Of a DNA stretch of 41,940 nt, positions 8,072 to 18,367 are shown in pieces. Position 1 is the first letter of the stretch. The number at the start of each line of letters is the position of its first letter. Below the pieces are notes generated by a model that was not told the origin of the DNA, did not search any database, and saw only the letters and a program-made list of their open reading frames with translations. The position numbers and the translations under genes were made by a program. The stretch is taken from positions 1 to 41,940 of the forward strand of contig JAGGUP010000184.1 of NCBI GenBank assembly GCA_021158405.1, read 5' to 3'. Source of the DNA: Bacteroidales bacterium. Lineage in GTDB: Bacteria > Bacteroidota > Bacteroidia > Bacteroidales > UBA12170.

Positions 8072-9388
8072 TTAATTTCTCACAGTTTTCAAAAACGTTT
8101 CTACAGCATTAAAAGACACTTTCTCTGTTTTAAAATACTCAATAGCAATATCTTTTTCTACTTCTGTCGCGCCAAAGGTATTCAAAATATTTAATAAATG
8201 CATCTTCATATGCCCTTTTTGTATTCCTTTAGTTGTTAATGAGCGTAAAGCACCAAAATTATTAGCCAATCCGGAAACGGCAGAGATTTGCATTAAATCT
8301 TCAGCAGAAGGATCGCCGAGCAATTCGAGAGTAAATTTTGCCAATGGATGCAAGCTGGTCAAACCTCCCACTGTTCCTAAAGCAATGGGCAGCAATAAGG
8401 AATATTTAAAAATTCCATTTTCCACTTTCAATTGAGTCAAACTCCTATACTGGCCATCTCGAGAAGCAAAAGTATGGCCACAAGCTTCTACAGCTCTGAA
8501 GTCGTTTCCAGTAGCAAGCACAACAGCATCAATTCCATTAAAAATACCTTTGTTATGCGTGGTAGCACGATGAGGGTCAACGGTAGCAATTTGCACCGCT
8601 TTTTCAAATTTCCATACAAACTCTTTGGAGGTCATATCCGGGTCAATAGCATCAAACTCTTCGACAGGACATTCTACCCAAGCTTCGACCAGACATTCGG
8701 GAGTATAGTTAGAAAGTATGGACATAATGACGATCACCTCTTTTTCCTTGATTGTCTCTTTATGAACAACAAAATCTTTTAAGATCGATGCAAATTCTTC
8801 TAAACAAGAATTAATAAAATTCGCACCCATTGCATCACGTGTATTAAAACTGGCTTTCAATTGATAATAGTCAGGGATTTCCTTCCGCATATCTACCAAT
8901 TCAATATCCAAGATTCCACCACCTCGTTCTTGCATATTCTTTGAGATGGCTTGAGTGCCTTCAATTAGACGTTGTTTTAATTCAGGGAAATGAGCTTTCA
9001 ATTCTTCCTTTTCACCCTTCCAAATAAAATGAACCTGTCCGATTTTAGTTGTGGATATTATTCGTGTGTGAAAACCGCCACGTGTCGACCAAAATTTAGC
9101 ACTATTCGCAGCTGCAGCCACCACAGAACTTTCTTCAATCACCATTGGGATCAAATAATTTTTTCCATTAATCATCACATTAGGAGCAATACCAAAAGGG
9201 AAATGAAAATTTGAAATGGTGTTTTCACTAAACTCATCAAAAAGCTTTTGATGTTTTTCTTCGTGAAACCAAAAAGAGGCTAAAAAATCGCTAATCTCTT
9301 GTGGATTTTTAAAATACCGAGCTACTTCCTTAATTTTTTCATCTTTGGTTAATTTAGAGAAGCCGGTGATTATTTGTTTTTCCTTCAT
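8072..9388 (-). CDS. mvaA: Hydroxymethylglutaryl-CoA reductase, class II
   Basis: A 438-residue soluble HMG-CoA reductase of the class II type, interconverting HMG-CoA and mevalonate. The catalytic set is visible: Glu85/86 in VIEESSVVAAA, Lys280 in THNKGIFNGIDAV, Asp296 in ATGNDFRAVEA and His393 in GHMKMH. Offsets from the P. mevalonii enzyme are constant at about +12/+13 for the last three. DAMGANFINSCLE (185-197) is the substrate-binding helix. Class II enzymes were first called degradative, but here the neighbours (IPP isomerase and a GHMP kinase) indicate isoprenoid synthesis. The start ATG (9386-9388) overlaps the isomerase stop by one base, suggesting translational coupling. Confidence 0.95.
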   Translation of the reverse strand: MKEKQIITGFSKLTKDEKIKEVARYFKNPQEISDFLASFWFHEEKHQKLFDEFSENTISNFHFPFGIAPNVMINGKNYLIPMVIEESSVVAAAANSAKFWSTRGGFHTRIISTTKIGQVHFIWKGEKEELKAHFPELKQRLIEGTQAISKNMQERGGGILDIELVDMRKEIPDYYQLKASFNTRDAMGANFINSCLEEFASILKDFVVHKETIKEKEVIVIMSILSNYTPECLVEAWVECPVEEFDAIDPDMTSKEFVWKFEKAVQIATVDPHRATTHNKGIFNGIDAVVLATGNDFRAVEACGHTFASRDGQYRSLTQLKVENGIFKYSLLLPIALGTVGGLTSLHPLAKFTLELLGDPSAEDLMQISAVSGLANNFGALRSLTTKGIQKGHMKMHLLNILNTFGATEVEKDIAIEYFKTEKVSFNAVETFLKTVRN

Positions 9389-10377
9389 TATTCTCGAACA
9401 GTTAGATAAGAATGGGCCAGTAACAAACCCTTTTTCAGATTAAGAACATAGTCGCTTAATTGGCTATATTCTCCATTTGCATATTTTAGAAAGGCCGATG
9501 CCTGACCGAAAACGGCAGGATATTTTAGTTTTTGCATTAAATAATAGCCTTCCAACCAGTCGTTTACACCACCCGAAATAATAATATTCTTCATATTCAT
9601 TATGCCATAAGGCAAAAGATTTAAATAGTCTATCATCTCTTCTGCCGTGTGGCCAATTTTGGCTAAAGGATCTAATAGTTTCTGTTTGGTTTCATCCGAA
9701 CGAAGCAACTCCATTTGAGCAAAGTTTGTCCCGCCAAAAGCACCAAATTCTATGCCTGCAAGATTCAAATCCATTAAAGCTTCCAAGCTCTTGGGGCCTA
9801 TACCCTGCCCTACTTCCTTAACCAAAACCGGAAAATTAACTTTTTCTAAAAGTCTTTCTAAAGTTTCAATGGGAGAAAATCGGATACGATCTCCTTCGGG
9901 TTGCAAATATTCCTGAATAGGATTGAGATGAACAAAAAGACCATCCACCTGTAAGGAATTTACCATTTCGAGCAATTTATCAATCTCCCTTTTTTCGAGA
10001 ATCTCTTCAATTTGTGCGATTCCCAAATTAGCGAGCAGAGGCAAATCCTCCCCAATAACTGAACGCATATTAAAATCGCTAAAGCGTGATTTATCTTCCA
10101 AAAGCGGGCGACAAGAACCCAAACCCATGCCCATTCCGTATTCCCGACAAACCTTGGCCAAATTGGTATTGATATGTCTGGCTTGCTCTGTTCCTCCAGT
10201 CATACTGGAAACCCAAACAGGTAATCTTAATGTTTTATTAAGAAAGTTTATCGTTGGTAATTCTGCCTCAGGATGAGCACGCAAAGCAGGTTCGTAATTG
10301 AACTTTTTATTCAACGATTCTTTACTCATTTGAGAGCGCAATGTTAAATCGATATGATCTTTTTTTCTGGATTCCAT
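9388..10377 (-). CDS. fni: Isopentenyl-diphosphate isomerase, type 2 (FMN)
   Basis: A 329-residue type 2 IPP:DMAPP isomerase, an FMN- and NADPH-dependent TIM-barrel enzyme unrelated to type 1. Diagnostic segments are the N-terminal ESRKKDHIDL, VSSMTGGTEQARHINTNLA, GMGLGSCRPLL, LVKEVGQGIG and EFGAFGGTNFAQ. I chose the ATG at 10375-10377, which opens MESRKKDH like family members. A longer frame from 10422 would add 15 residues (MIIHTFMKSVYLRNI) that run through a TATATTTG promoter-like element. The gene heads the isoprenoid operon fni-mvaA-GHMP kinase. Its TAA overlaps the mvaA ATG. Confidence 0.94.
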   Translation of the reverse strand: MESRKKDHIDLTLRSQMSKESLNKKFNYEPALRAHPEAELPTINFLNKTLRLPVWVSSMTGGTEQARHINTNLAKVCREYGMGMGLGSCRPLLEDKSRFSDFNMRSVIGEDLPLLANLGIAQIEEILEKREIDKLLEMVNSLQVDGLFVHLNPIQEYLQPEGDRIRFSPIETLERLLEKVNFPVLVKEVGQGIGPKSLEALMDLNLAGIEFGAFGGTNFAQMELLRSDETKQKLLDPLAKIGHTAEEMIDYLNLLPYGIMNMKNIIISGGVNDWLEGYYLMQKLKYPAVFGQASAFLKYANGEYSQLSDYVLNLKKGLLLAHSYLTVRE

Positions 10378-10386
10378 AATATTGCG

Positions 10387-10394
10387 CAAATATA
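10387..10394 (-). promoter_or_regulatory. Candidate -7 element TATATTTG upstream of fni
   Basis: The minus strand reads TATATTTG, a perfect TAnnTTTG match, ending 10 bp before the preferred fni ATG. No TTG is seen at the usual -33 distance. If used, the mRNA would have almost no leader. Confidence 0.42.
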
Positions 10395-10532
10395 CGGATT
10401 TCATGAAAGTATGAATGATCACTTTCTAGAAAGTAAAAAATAAAATTACTCGTTAATCAGCATTATCAATTTTTTTAATACCCACTTCTTGCGCATGCTT
10501 TTTTTCTTTGAGTACCTGCGCCTTTGCGTGAT

Positions 10533-10563
10533 TAAAAAAAGCCCCTGCAGTATACAGGAGCTT
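10533..10563 (-). terminator. Rho-independent terminator after groEL
   Basis: On the minus strand AGCTCCTG (8 nt) pairs with CAGGGGCT across loop TATACTG, followed by seven T. It is placed 28 bp past the groEL stop and separates the chaperonin operon from fni. Confidence 0.9.
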
Positions 10564-10590
10564 TCAGAATATATATTGAGTTTATGTAGA

Positions 10591-12255
<1,665 letters not shown>

Positions 12256-12277
12256 CTAGTTTTTGTTTAAATTCTAA

Positions 12278-12547
12278 TTAAATAATTGCTAAAATTTCCG
12301 ATTCTTGCATAATTAAGTAGTCTATACCATCAAGGTTAACTTCAGTACCAACATACTTACCATATAGAACGGTATCATCAACTTTTACGGTTAATGCTTT
12401 GTCGTCTATTCCTTTCCCAACAGCCATTACAAGGCCTTTAAGGGGCTTTTCTTTTGCAGTATCCGGAATAATAATTCCTCCGGCAGTTTTTTCTTCGGCA
12501 GCTAATGGTTTTACCAAAACGCGATCGCCAAGTGGTTGTATTTTCAT
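12278..12547 (-). CDS. groES: Co-chaperonin GroES (10 kDa)
   Basis: An 89-residue Gro[23 protein letters not shown] covers the N-terminal strand and the mobile loop (ending GGIIIPDTA, where the hydrophobic III contacts GroEL). The C-terminal YGKYVGTEV and the acidic-hydrophobic ending are also normal. It is first gene of the groES-groEL operon and has a near-consensus promoter just upstream. No CIRCE (TTAGCACTC-N9-GAGTGCTAA) operator is seen, so HrcA control is not indicated. Confidence 0.98.
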   Translation of the reverse strand: MKIQPLGDRVLVKPLAAEEKTAGGIIIPDTAKEKPLKGLVMAVGKGIDDKALTVKVDDTVLYGKYVGTEVNLDGIDYLIMQESEILAII

Positions 12548-12572
12548 ATTTATAAAATCTATTGATGTTTAA

Positions 12573-12602
12573 CAAAAGTCCTTTGATCGAATATTGTGCC
12601 AA
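12573..12602 (-). promoter_or_regulatory. Probable promoter of groES-groEL
   Basis: The minus strand carries TTTTG with its TTG at 12600-12602, a 19-nt spacer, and GACTTTTG (12573-12580), one base from TAnnTTTG. Start of transcription would be about 20 nt before the groES ATG. A TGGCAC string overlaps the -33 region, but no sigma-54 -12 element follows. Confidence 0.5.
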
Positions 12603-12611
12603 AAGGAAAAG

Positions 12612-12650
12612 TAAAAAAAAATGTCAGACTGTGTGACAATCTGACATTTT
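12612..12650 (-). terminator. Terminator after secG
   Basis: AATGTCAGA and TCTGACATT form a perfect stem around an 11-nt loop. On the minus strand it is followed by a run of nine T. It closes the secG operon about 20 bp past the secG stop and insulates groES. Confidence 0.9.
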
Positions 12651-12669
12651 AAAAATTTCTTTATACTGA

Positions 12670-12996
12670 TTAGTTTTGATTAGGGGGTGGAGTTGGAATA
12701 TTAACAGGTTGTGTATTTTCAATTTGATCGCGTAATTCCGTATCCATAACACCATCGGCATTAGTAGAACGAGGAATTACAAAGATGGAGAACAAACTTA
12801 AAACAAGCAAAACAATAGCCAATGTCCAAGTAGATTTTTCTAGAAAGTCGCCAGTTTTCCGAACACCCATATACTGATTGTTACCAGAAAAGTTAGAAGC
12901 CAAACCTCCTCCTTTTGAATTCTGCACCAAAACAACCAACATTAGTAATATACTAGTGATCAAGATTAAAACCGAAACAATTATATAAGCACCCAT
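12670..12996 (-). CDS. secG: Preprotein translocase subunit SecG
   Basis: A 108-residue inner-membrane protein of the SecYEG channel. It has two membrane segments (about residues 5-24 and 56-74). Between them lies the family motif VQNSKGGGLASNFSG, then a short polar Pro/Asn-rich tail (TPPPNQN). SecG assists SecA-driven protein export. It is the last gene of a minus-strand cluster behind lptE and a TPR-like gene and is followed by a strong terminator. The same neighbourhood (EBP, lptE, TPR protein, secG, groES, groEL) is, from memory, common in Bacteroidota. Confidence 0.94.
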   Translation of the reverse strand: MGAYIIVSVLILITSILLMLVVLVQNSKGGGLASNFSGNNQYMGVRKTGDFLEKSTWTLAIVLLVLSLFSIFVIPRSTNADGVMDTELRDQIENTQPVNIPTPPPNQN

Positions 12997-13013
12997 TGCT
13001 TTTTATTTTTTAA

Positions 13014-13910
13014 TTAATTTAATTTATTTTCCAATTCTTGAATTAGGGCTGCAAAGTAACTACTTTTTTTCGGATTATTCAAGCTTAAAATCTGATAAAT
13101 TTCTTTCGCTTTTTGATAATTCCCCTGATCGAAGTAAATTTTCGCAAGTGTTTCTGTCACAAAAGCCCCATCATCAAATAAGCTTTCTTGTGCAGCCACA
13201 TCCGGATCGAAAAAAGCTGTTTTTACCGGTCGCGAAATACTAGGCTCTATCCGAATAAATTTATCTATTAAATCTAATTTACTTTGAAACGGAGCTTCTA
13301 TTTCTTCTTCTGTTGATTTATCCGAAGAAGATTCCATTGACTTTTCAGCTTTGTCAGCCTCAATTTTTGCTAATCTATCTTTCACCAATTGCAGAAGCTC
13401 TGCTTTCGATCTTATCTTATCTCGCTCATTAATAAGATCCTCCAAAGGTCCAGCCGCTGAATTCTGATCGTATTTTAATTTTTTGAAAAGAGAAGAAGAT
13501 GAAGGAACTAAGGGAATATCTTCTTCCTTTTTAGAGCTTATTTGCTCTTTTGGCTCTTCCTTCTGAATGAGGCTATCAGTTTCTGAAGGAACTGCTTCGG
13601 CCTTCAATTCAATGACTTTTTCTTTTATAGGATTCGCTGGGAATTCCGACTCTTTTGGAGTAGTGAGCACGGGGTTTTTCAATTCCTCTATTTGTTTTTT
13701 TAGCAATTTCCTATCTGCTGCATAAGTGGCTGTTTTTTGCAACTGTTCTCCAAATCGAATATCCTGTATATTCGACAGATTAAACAAATACAAAAGTTGA
13801 AGATTTTGAGAATAGGGAAAAAGCTGAACCAATTTCTGTATTTCCTGAAGTGAATCTTCATTCAAAGACTGTGGATGGGTGATGTATTTTAAAAGCTTTT
13901 CCGTATTCAT
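13014..13910 (-). CDS. Conserved hypothetical protein with C-terminal TPR-like repeat
   Basis: A 298-residue protein without a signal peptide or membrane span. The N-terminal third is helical (KLLKYITHPQSLNEDSLQEI). The middle is a charged, low-complexity linker rich in Glu, Lys and Ser (about 95-150 and 185-210). The last 60 residues hold one recognisable tetratricopeptide-like helix pair (LAKIYFDQGNYQKAKEIYQI and NNPKKSSYFAALIQELE). It lies 17 bp upstream of secG and 2 bp downstream of lptE, so it is translated with envelope genes. That suggests an accessory role in envelope biogenesis, but I do not recognise a defined function. Confidence 0.82.
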   Translation of the reverse strand: MNTEKLLKYITHPQSLNEDSLQEIQKLVQLFPYSQNLQLLYLFNLSNIQDIRFGEQLQKTATYAADRKLLKKQIEELKNPVLTTPKESEFPANPIKEKVIELKAEAVPSETDSLIQKEEPKEQISSKKEEDIPLVPSSSSLFKKLKYDQNSAAGPLEDLINERDKIRSKAELLQLVKDRLAKIEADKAEKSMESSSDKSTEEEIEAPFQSKLDLIDKFIRIEPSISRPVKTAFFDPDVAAQESLFDDGAFVTETLAKIYFDQGNYQKAKEIYQILSLNNPKKSSYFAALIQELENKLN

Positions 13911-13912
13911 TA

Positions 13913-14422
13913 TTACCAGTTTACAACTGCTTTATTAAAAATATCATCAATAAGCATCTCTTTTAAAACCTCAATCAAGCCATCTTGAACACTAGTTAAA
14001 TCCAGCTCACTATTATAATCTTCGTAAGCGCTAAAGCTACTATCAAAATTATTTTCCGGTTCAATTAAGTTCGTGTATTTAATATGCACCGTAACCGTTA
14101 ATCGCGTTAAAGCAGCCACATCATTTCCTTGAATAGCTTGCGGACTGGTTTTGTAATTGGTTATTTCGCCTTCAAATTGCAAATCGCCGCCACTCGGAAT
14201 TAGTGTTAGTGAAGATTGAGAACTAAAACGGTCGCGTAAAGACTGTGTAAGTGTTTCGCTAAGTGTTGGATTTACAAAATCGGCATTATTTTCAAAATAA
14301 CCAATACTAATTGTTTTGGCAGTAATGGGAATAGATGCACCTGTAAAAGAATAAGTGATACAGGAATTAAATGCAGATACACTCAACACCAAAACGATCA
14401 TAAAAAGTATTCTTTTCTTCAT
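13913..14422 (-). CDS. lptE: LptE-family outer-membrane lipoprotein (LPS assembly)
   Basis: A 169-residue lipoprotein. The signal peptide (MKKRILFMIVLVLSVSAF) ends in AFNSC with Cys21 as the lipidated residue. The body has the bacteroidete LptE pattern: SYSFTG-like start after the Cys, ITAKTISIGYFENNADFVNPTLSETLTQ split over residues 33-60, then a helix with LRDRFSSQSSLTLI and a late strand pair. LptE plugs the LptD barrel in the outer membrane and helps deliver lipopolysaccharide. LptD is encoded about 16 kb away in this window. The start abuts the sigma-54 activator stop with no gap, indicating coupled translation. Confidence 0.86.
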   Translation of the reverse strand: MKKRILFMIVLVLSVSAFNSCITYSFTGASIPITAKTISIGYFENNADFVNPTLSETLTQSLRDRFSSQSSLTLIPSGGDLQFEGEITNYKTSPQAIQGNDVAALTRLTVTVHIKYTNLIEPENNFDSSFSAYEDYNSELDLTSVQDGLIEVLKEMLIDDIFNKAVVNW

Positions 14423-15679
14423 TTAAATGATATTGTATTCCTTAATTTTTCGATACAGTGTACGTTCAGATATTCCCAAATCTTTTGCCGCATCCTTACG
14501 CTTTCCCTTATGTTTCTCAAGTGCTCTTCGAATTAAATCCTCTTCCTTTTTTTGAATCGATAAAGATTCTTCAATAACCTCTGCATCATGCGTGCTCAAG
14601 GAATCAAATACCTGATCGTCGAAATTCTCGACATTCATATTTTCATCATCCTCACGCGACTCCTTATTCTCTTTCGAATTCTGAATTAGCTCATAACCCG
14701 CATCCAGTTTATGCATTAATTCGGTATCTTTTTCTTTAATCTTACTTTCGCTGCCTTCTCTTTTCAACATTTCGAGCACCACCTTTTTCAGGTCGGTCAA
14801 ATCACGCTTCATATCAAAGAATACCTTGTATAATAAATCGCGCTCCGAAATATTTTCATTTTCCTTTTTATTGTAAAGGATGGGCAAATCGCGGTTGTAA
14901 GTATCGGGTAAATATTTGGCTAAAGTTGGAGCGTCAATGGCTTTCTCCTTCTCAATTATCGAAATCTGCTCTGCAATATTTTTTAGTTGACGGATATTTC
15001 CATCCCAACGGTAGCGAATTAGTATTTTCTGTGCTTCTTCGTCGAGGCGAATACTTGGCATTCTATATTTCTCAGCAAAATCGCTTGCAAATTTCCTAAA
15101 CAATAGATAAATATCTTCTTTCCTCTCTCTCAAAGAAGGGATTTGAATGGGTACAGTATTTAAGCGATAATATAAATCTTGCCTAAATCTTCCTTTTGAA
15201 ATAGCTTCCGGAATGTTAACATTACTAGCAGCAATAACTCTTACATCTGTTTTTTGACCTTTTGACGAACCTACTTTCATAAATTCACCACTTTCTAAAA
15301 CTCGTAGCAGACGGACTTGAGTTCCTAACGGAAGTTCAGCCACTTCATCCAAGAAAATAGTTCCTCCATCGGCTACCTCAAAATAACCTTTTCGCGCATC
15401 ATGAGCTCCGGTAAAAGAACCTTTTTCGTGTCCAAACAATTCAGAATCAATCGTTCCTTCCGGGATAGCGCCACAGTTAACAGCAATGTAATTGCCATGT
15501 TTCTTGCTACTCAAACTGTGAATTATCTTTGGAAATACTTCTTTCCCCACTCCACTTTCACCCGTAATTAAAACGGTAAGATCAGTTGTAGCAACCTGTA
15601 TGGCAATATCCAAAGCTCTTTCCAATGAGGGTGAGTTACCAAGCACACCAAAACGTTGTTTTATAGTTTGTAAATCCAT
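14423..15679 (-). CDS. Sigma-54-dependent transcriptional activator without receiver domain
   Basis: A 418-residue bacterial enhancer-binding protein when started at the ATG at 15677-15679 (MDLQTIKQRF); an upstream start at 15739 would add 20 residues with no known counterpart. The AAA+ domain starts almost at residue 12. Walker A is GESGVGKE (40-47), Walker B is GGTIFLDE (105-112), and the sigma-54 contact loop reads GSFTGA (87-92), not the usual GAFTGA. A long acidic linker (about 285-370) leads to a Fis-type helix-turn-helix (KDAAKDLGISERTLYRKIKEY). There is no REC, GAF or PAS domain, so control must come through partners, abundance or the linker. It lies between pheT (64 bp) and lptE (0 bp). 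Confidence 0.93.
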   Translation of the reverse strand: MDLQTIKQRFGVLGNSPSLERALDIAIQVATTDLTVLITGESGVGKEVFPKIIHSLSSKKHGNYIAVNCGAIPEGTIDSELFGHEKGSFTGAHDARKGYFEVADGGTIFLDEVAELPLGTQVRLLRVLESGEFMKVGSSKGQKTDVRVIAASNVNIPEAISKGRFRQDLYYRLNTVPIQIPSLRERKEDIYLLFRKFASDFAEKYRMPSIRLDEEAQKILIRYRWDGNIRQLKNIAEQISIIEKEKAIDAPTLAKYLPDTYNRDLPILYNKKENENISERDLLYKVFFDMKRDLTDLKKVVLEMLKREGSESKIKEKDTELMHKLDAGYELIQNSKENKESREDDENMNVENFDDQVFDSLSTHDAEVIEESLSIQKKEEDLIRRALEKHKGKRKDAAKDLGISERTLYRKIKEYNII

Positions 15680-15743
15680 TTTTTCCTTTTTAATATTGGA
15701 TTTTCCGACCCTTAAATTACAAAGAATCTTAAAACCCATTTGG

Positions 15744-18203
15744 CTATCGCCGAATTATTGCTCCTAAATCTTGTTCAAATATCTTGATAAATCGATTCAT
15801 CATCTTATCTATTTGCTTGTCATTCAGCGTTTTTTCAGCATCTTGCAAAAAGAAACTTACAGAATACGATTTTTTTCCTTCCCCCAATTCTATGCCTTCG
15901 TAGATATCAAACAAATTTACTGATTTTAATGTCCTTTTTTCAGCTTTATAAGCCAATGTTTCAATAGACTCGAATTTAACGGCTTTATCTATAACCAGAG
16001 CTAAATCGCGACGCACTACGGGAAATTTTGGGACTTCCTGATATTGAACATCAATCTGCTTAACCGTTTTCAAAATCGCTTGCCAATTGAAATCAGCATA
16101 ATAAACGAGCTGCTTTATCCCCATCGATTTCAATACTTTAGGACTCAATTCTCCCAATTCTACCAAGGGTTTATTATTGAGTGAAAACCGTAATCCTTCC
16201 GAGAAATAGCTTTTAATTTGGGTATCCACAGTAAGTGACAAAAGATTAAACTGTAGCTTTTTTAAAATATGCTGAACCGCTAGTTTTAAATCGTAGAAAT
16301 TGACTTGTTTTGCTTGATTTCCCCATGATTCAGGAGCTTTTTTTCCCGTGATTAATAAAGCCAAATGTTTTTCTTCGGTATAACGCTTTTCTACTTTATC
16401 CGCTTCGGCATTTACTAAACGATAGGATTTGCCAAATTCATAAAACTTTAGATCCGGATTCTTTCGATTGATATTGTACAGAACAGCCTCCAAACCTCCA
16501 TACACCAAGGATTGACGAAGGATATTTAAATCGCTGCTCAATGGATTTAACATCGCCACACTTTGATCCGAATTAAAGTCGGGATTGTTTTCGTAATAAC
16601 TTGCTTTGGTTAAGGAGTTATTCATTGTTTCGGAAAAACCATTATTCGATAAATAATCAGAAATCAGATTTTGCAATTTCTCATTATCTGGTTTTTTTCC
16701 GTAAGAAAGTGCCGAATGAACGCTTTCCGTAAAATCAATATTGTTGTATCCGTAAATACGGAGTATTTCTTCTATAATATCTGCTTCGCGCGTAACGTCC
16801 ACTTTAAAAGTAGGAATTTCTAATAGCAATCCGCTTTCTGTTTCTTCTAAAATGACTATTCCCAAATCAACTAAAATGGATTTAATCATTGCAACCGGAA
16901 TTTCTTTTCCAATCAAACGCTTAACATTAGCGAATTGAATGCGGATTTGCCAAGGTTCTATTTTTGTTGGATACACATCTTTTATCTCGCTTGAAATATC
17001 GGCACCTGCCAGTTCTTTAATTAAAAGAGCAGCTCTTTGAAGTGCAAAAACAGTCATATTAGGATCGGCTCCTCTTTCATAACGAAAAGAAGCATCTGTT
17101 TGTAAACCGTGATATTTGGAAGTTTTGCGAATTCCGGTAGCTTCAAAATAAGCACTTTCCAAGAACATACGTTTGGTAGTATTCTTAATTCCGGAACTTA
17201 ATCCTCCAAAAACACCTCCAATACACATCCCTTCTTCGGTATTGCAAATCATTAAATCATTGCCCGAAAGCTCACGTTCTACTTCATCAAGCGTAAGAAA
17301 TTTACTTCCTTTCGCCAATTTTTTAACGATCACTTTATTTCCTGTAATAGCATCAGCATCAAAAGCATGCAAAGGCTGTCCGGTTTCATACATCACAAAA
17401 TTAGTAATATCAACGATATTGTTAATCGGACGAATATCAATCGTTATCAAGGCATTTTTAAGCCATTCCGGCGATTCTTTTACTTCAATATTAGAGAGTG
17501 TAAGTCCGGAATAACGAGGGCAAGCTACGGCATCTTCAACAATAACATCAATATCTAAATTCGTATTGTCAACTTTAAAATCAGACACATCCGGAAGAAG
17601 AAGTTTTTTGTCTCTATTTCCATTCATCTGATTTAAAACGGCAACCAAATCACGCGCCGAACCAATATGCGAAGTAGCATCGGAACGATTGGGCGTTAAA
17701 CCTATTTCAAAACGATAATCATCTTCGATATTAAAATAATCTTTTGCTTTGGAGCCAAGGACAGCATTTTCGTCTAAAACCATAATTCCATCATGCATAG
17801 TTCCCAAGCCAAGTTCATCCTCAGCGCAAATCATTCCTTCCGAAACTTCACCACGAATCTTAGATTTCTTTATGATAAAACTCTTGTCGCCATCATATAA
17901 AGTAGTACCTGAAACTGCGACAGGTACTTTTTGTCCGGCAGTCACATTAGGCGCTCCACACACAATTGGTAAAATTTGACCATTTCCAATATCAACCGTC
18001 GTAATACTTAAAGTATCTGCGTTTGGATGCTTTTCGCAAGTAAGAACTTCCCCAATAAGAATCCCATCAAGACCACCTTTAACCGATTGAACCTTTTCTA
18101 TTTTTTCCACTTCTAAACCACAGTCTGTAAGTAAAACATCTAACTTTTCAGGCGTTACATCGAAGGAAACGTATTTTTTTAACCAATTGTAGGATAAATT
18201 CAT
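15744..18203 (-). CDS. pheT: Phenylalanyl-tRNA synthetase beta subunit
   Basis: An 819-residue beta chain of the alpha2-beta2 enzyme that charges tRNA-Phe. The order of parts is normal: MNLSYNWLKKYV start, an OB-fold tRNA-binding domain (about 39-150, with CEKHPNADTLSITTVDIG), the B3/B4 editing domain, a B5 domain, the catalytic-like core and a C-terminal anticodon-binding FDX-ACB domain (about 725-819, with FPVVRRDLALVID). Length is typical. pheS is not in the window, so the two subunits are encoded apart, as is usual in Bacteroidota. The gene heads the pheT-EBP-lptE-TPR-secG series. Confidence 0.98.
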   Translation of the reverse strand: MNLSYNWLKKYVSFDVTPEKLDVLLTDCGLEVEKIEKVQSVKGGLDGILIGEVLTCEKHPNADTLSITTVDIGNGQILPIVCGAPNVTAGQKVPVAVSGTTLYDGDKSFIIKKSKIRGEVSEGMICAEDELGLGTMHDGIMVLDENAVLGSKAKDYFNIEDDYRFEIGLTPNRSDATSHIGSARDLVAVLNQMNGNRDKKLLLPDVSDFKVDNTNLDIDVIVEDAVACPRYSGLTLSNIEVKESPEWLKNALITIDIRPINNIVDITNFVMYETGQPLHAFDADAITGNKVIVKKLAKGSKFLTLDEVERELSGNDLMICNTEEGMCIGGVFGGLSSGIKNTTKRMFLESAYFEATGIRKTSKYHGLQTDASFRYERGADPNMTVFALQRAALLIKELAGADISSEIKDVYPTKIEPWQIRIQFANVKRLIGKEIPVAMIKSILVDLGIVILEETESGLLLEIPTFKVDVTREADIIEEILRIYGYNNIDFTESVHSALSYGKKPDNEKLQNLISDYLSNNGFSETMNNSLTKASYYENNPDFNSDQSVAMLNPLSSDLNILRQSLVYGGLEAVLYNINRKNPDLKFYEFGKSYRLVNAEADKVEKRYTEEKHLALLITGKKAPESWGNQAKQVNFYDLKLAVQHILKKLQFNLLSLTVDTQIKSYFSEGLRFSLNNKPLVELGELSPKVLKSMGIKQLVYYADFNWQAILKTVKQIDVQYQEVPKFPVVRRDLALVIDKAVKFESIETLAYKAEKRTLKSVNLFDIYEGIELGEGKKSYSVSFFLQDAEKTLNDKQIDKMMNRFIKIFEQDLGAIIRR

Positions 18204-18283
18204 TTTATAAATTCTTTATTAAATATGATTAGCAGCAAAATGACTAACTTTATTTAGATTTGAATACCTGCTAATTTCAAATG

Positions 18284-18291
18284 CAAAATTA
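18284..18291 (-). promoter_or_regulatory. Candidate -7 element TAATTTTG upstream of pheT
   Basis: A perfect TAnnTTTG match on the minus strand, about 80 bp before the pheT ATG. The -33 TTG is not obvious. Confidence 0.4.
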
Positions 18292-18367
18292 GTATTTTTT
18301 TCGAGACAGGATGACGAATACGCAGGTAGTTAAGCGAGATTAAACGATTGGAAATAAAATGGAGGAA

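Noticed and set aside
8432-8782. 116-codon open frame on the plus strand opposite mvaA
   Set aside because: It lies fully inside the HMG-CoA reductase gene, which has all catalytic motifs; the opposite frame has no recognisable domain.
12586-12602. Sigma-54-like TGGCAC string before groES
   Set aside because: No TTGC at the required -12 distance; the string overlaps the -33 element of a better TTG/TAnnTTTG-like promoter.
14423-15679. Sigma-54 activator as an NtrC-type response regulator
   Set aside because: There is no receiver domain: the AAA+ domain begins within about 12 residues of the start, and no histidine kinase is nearby.
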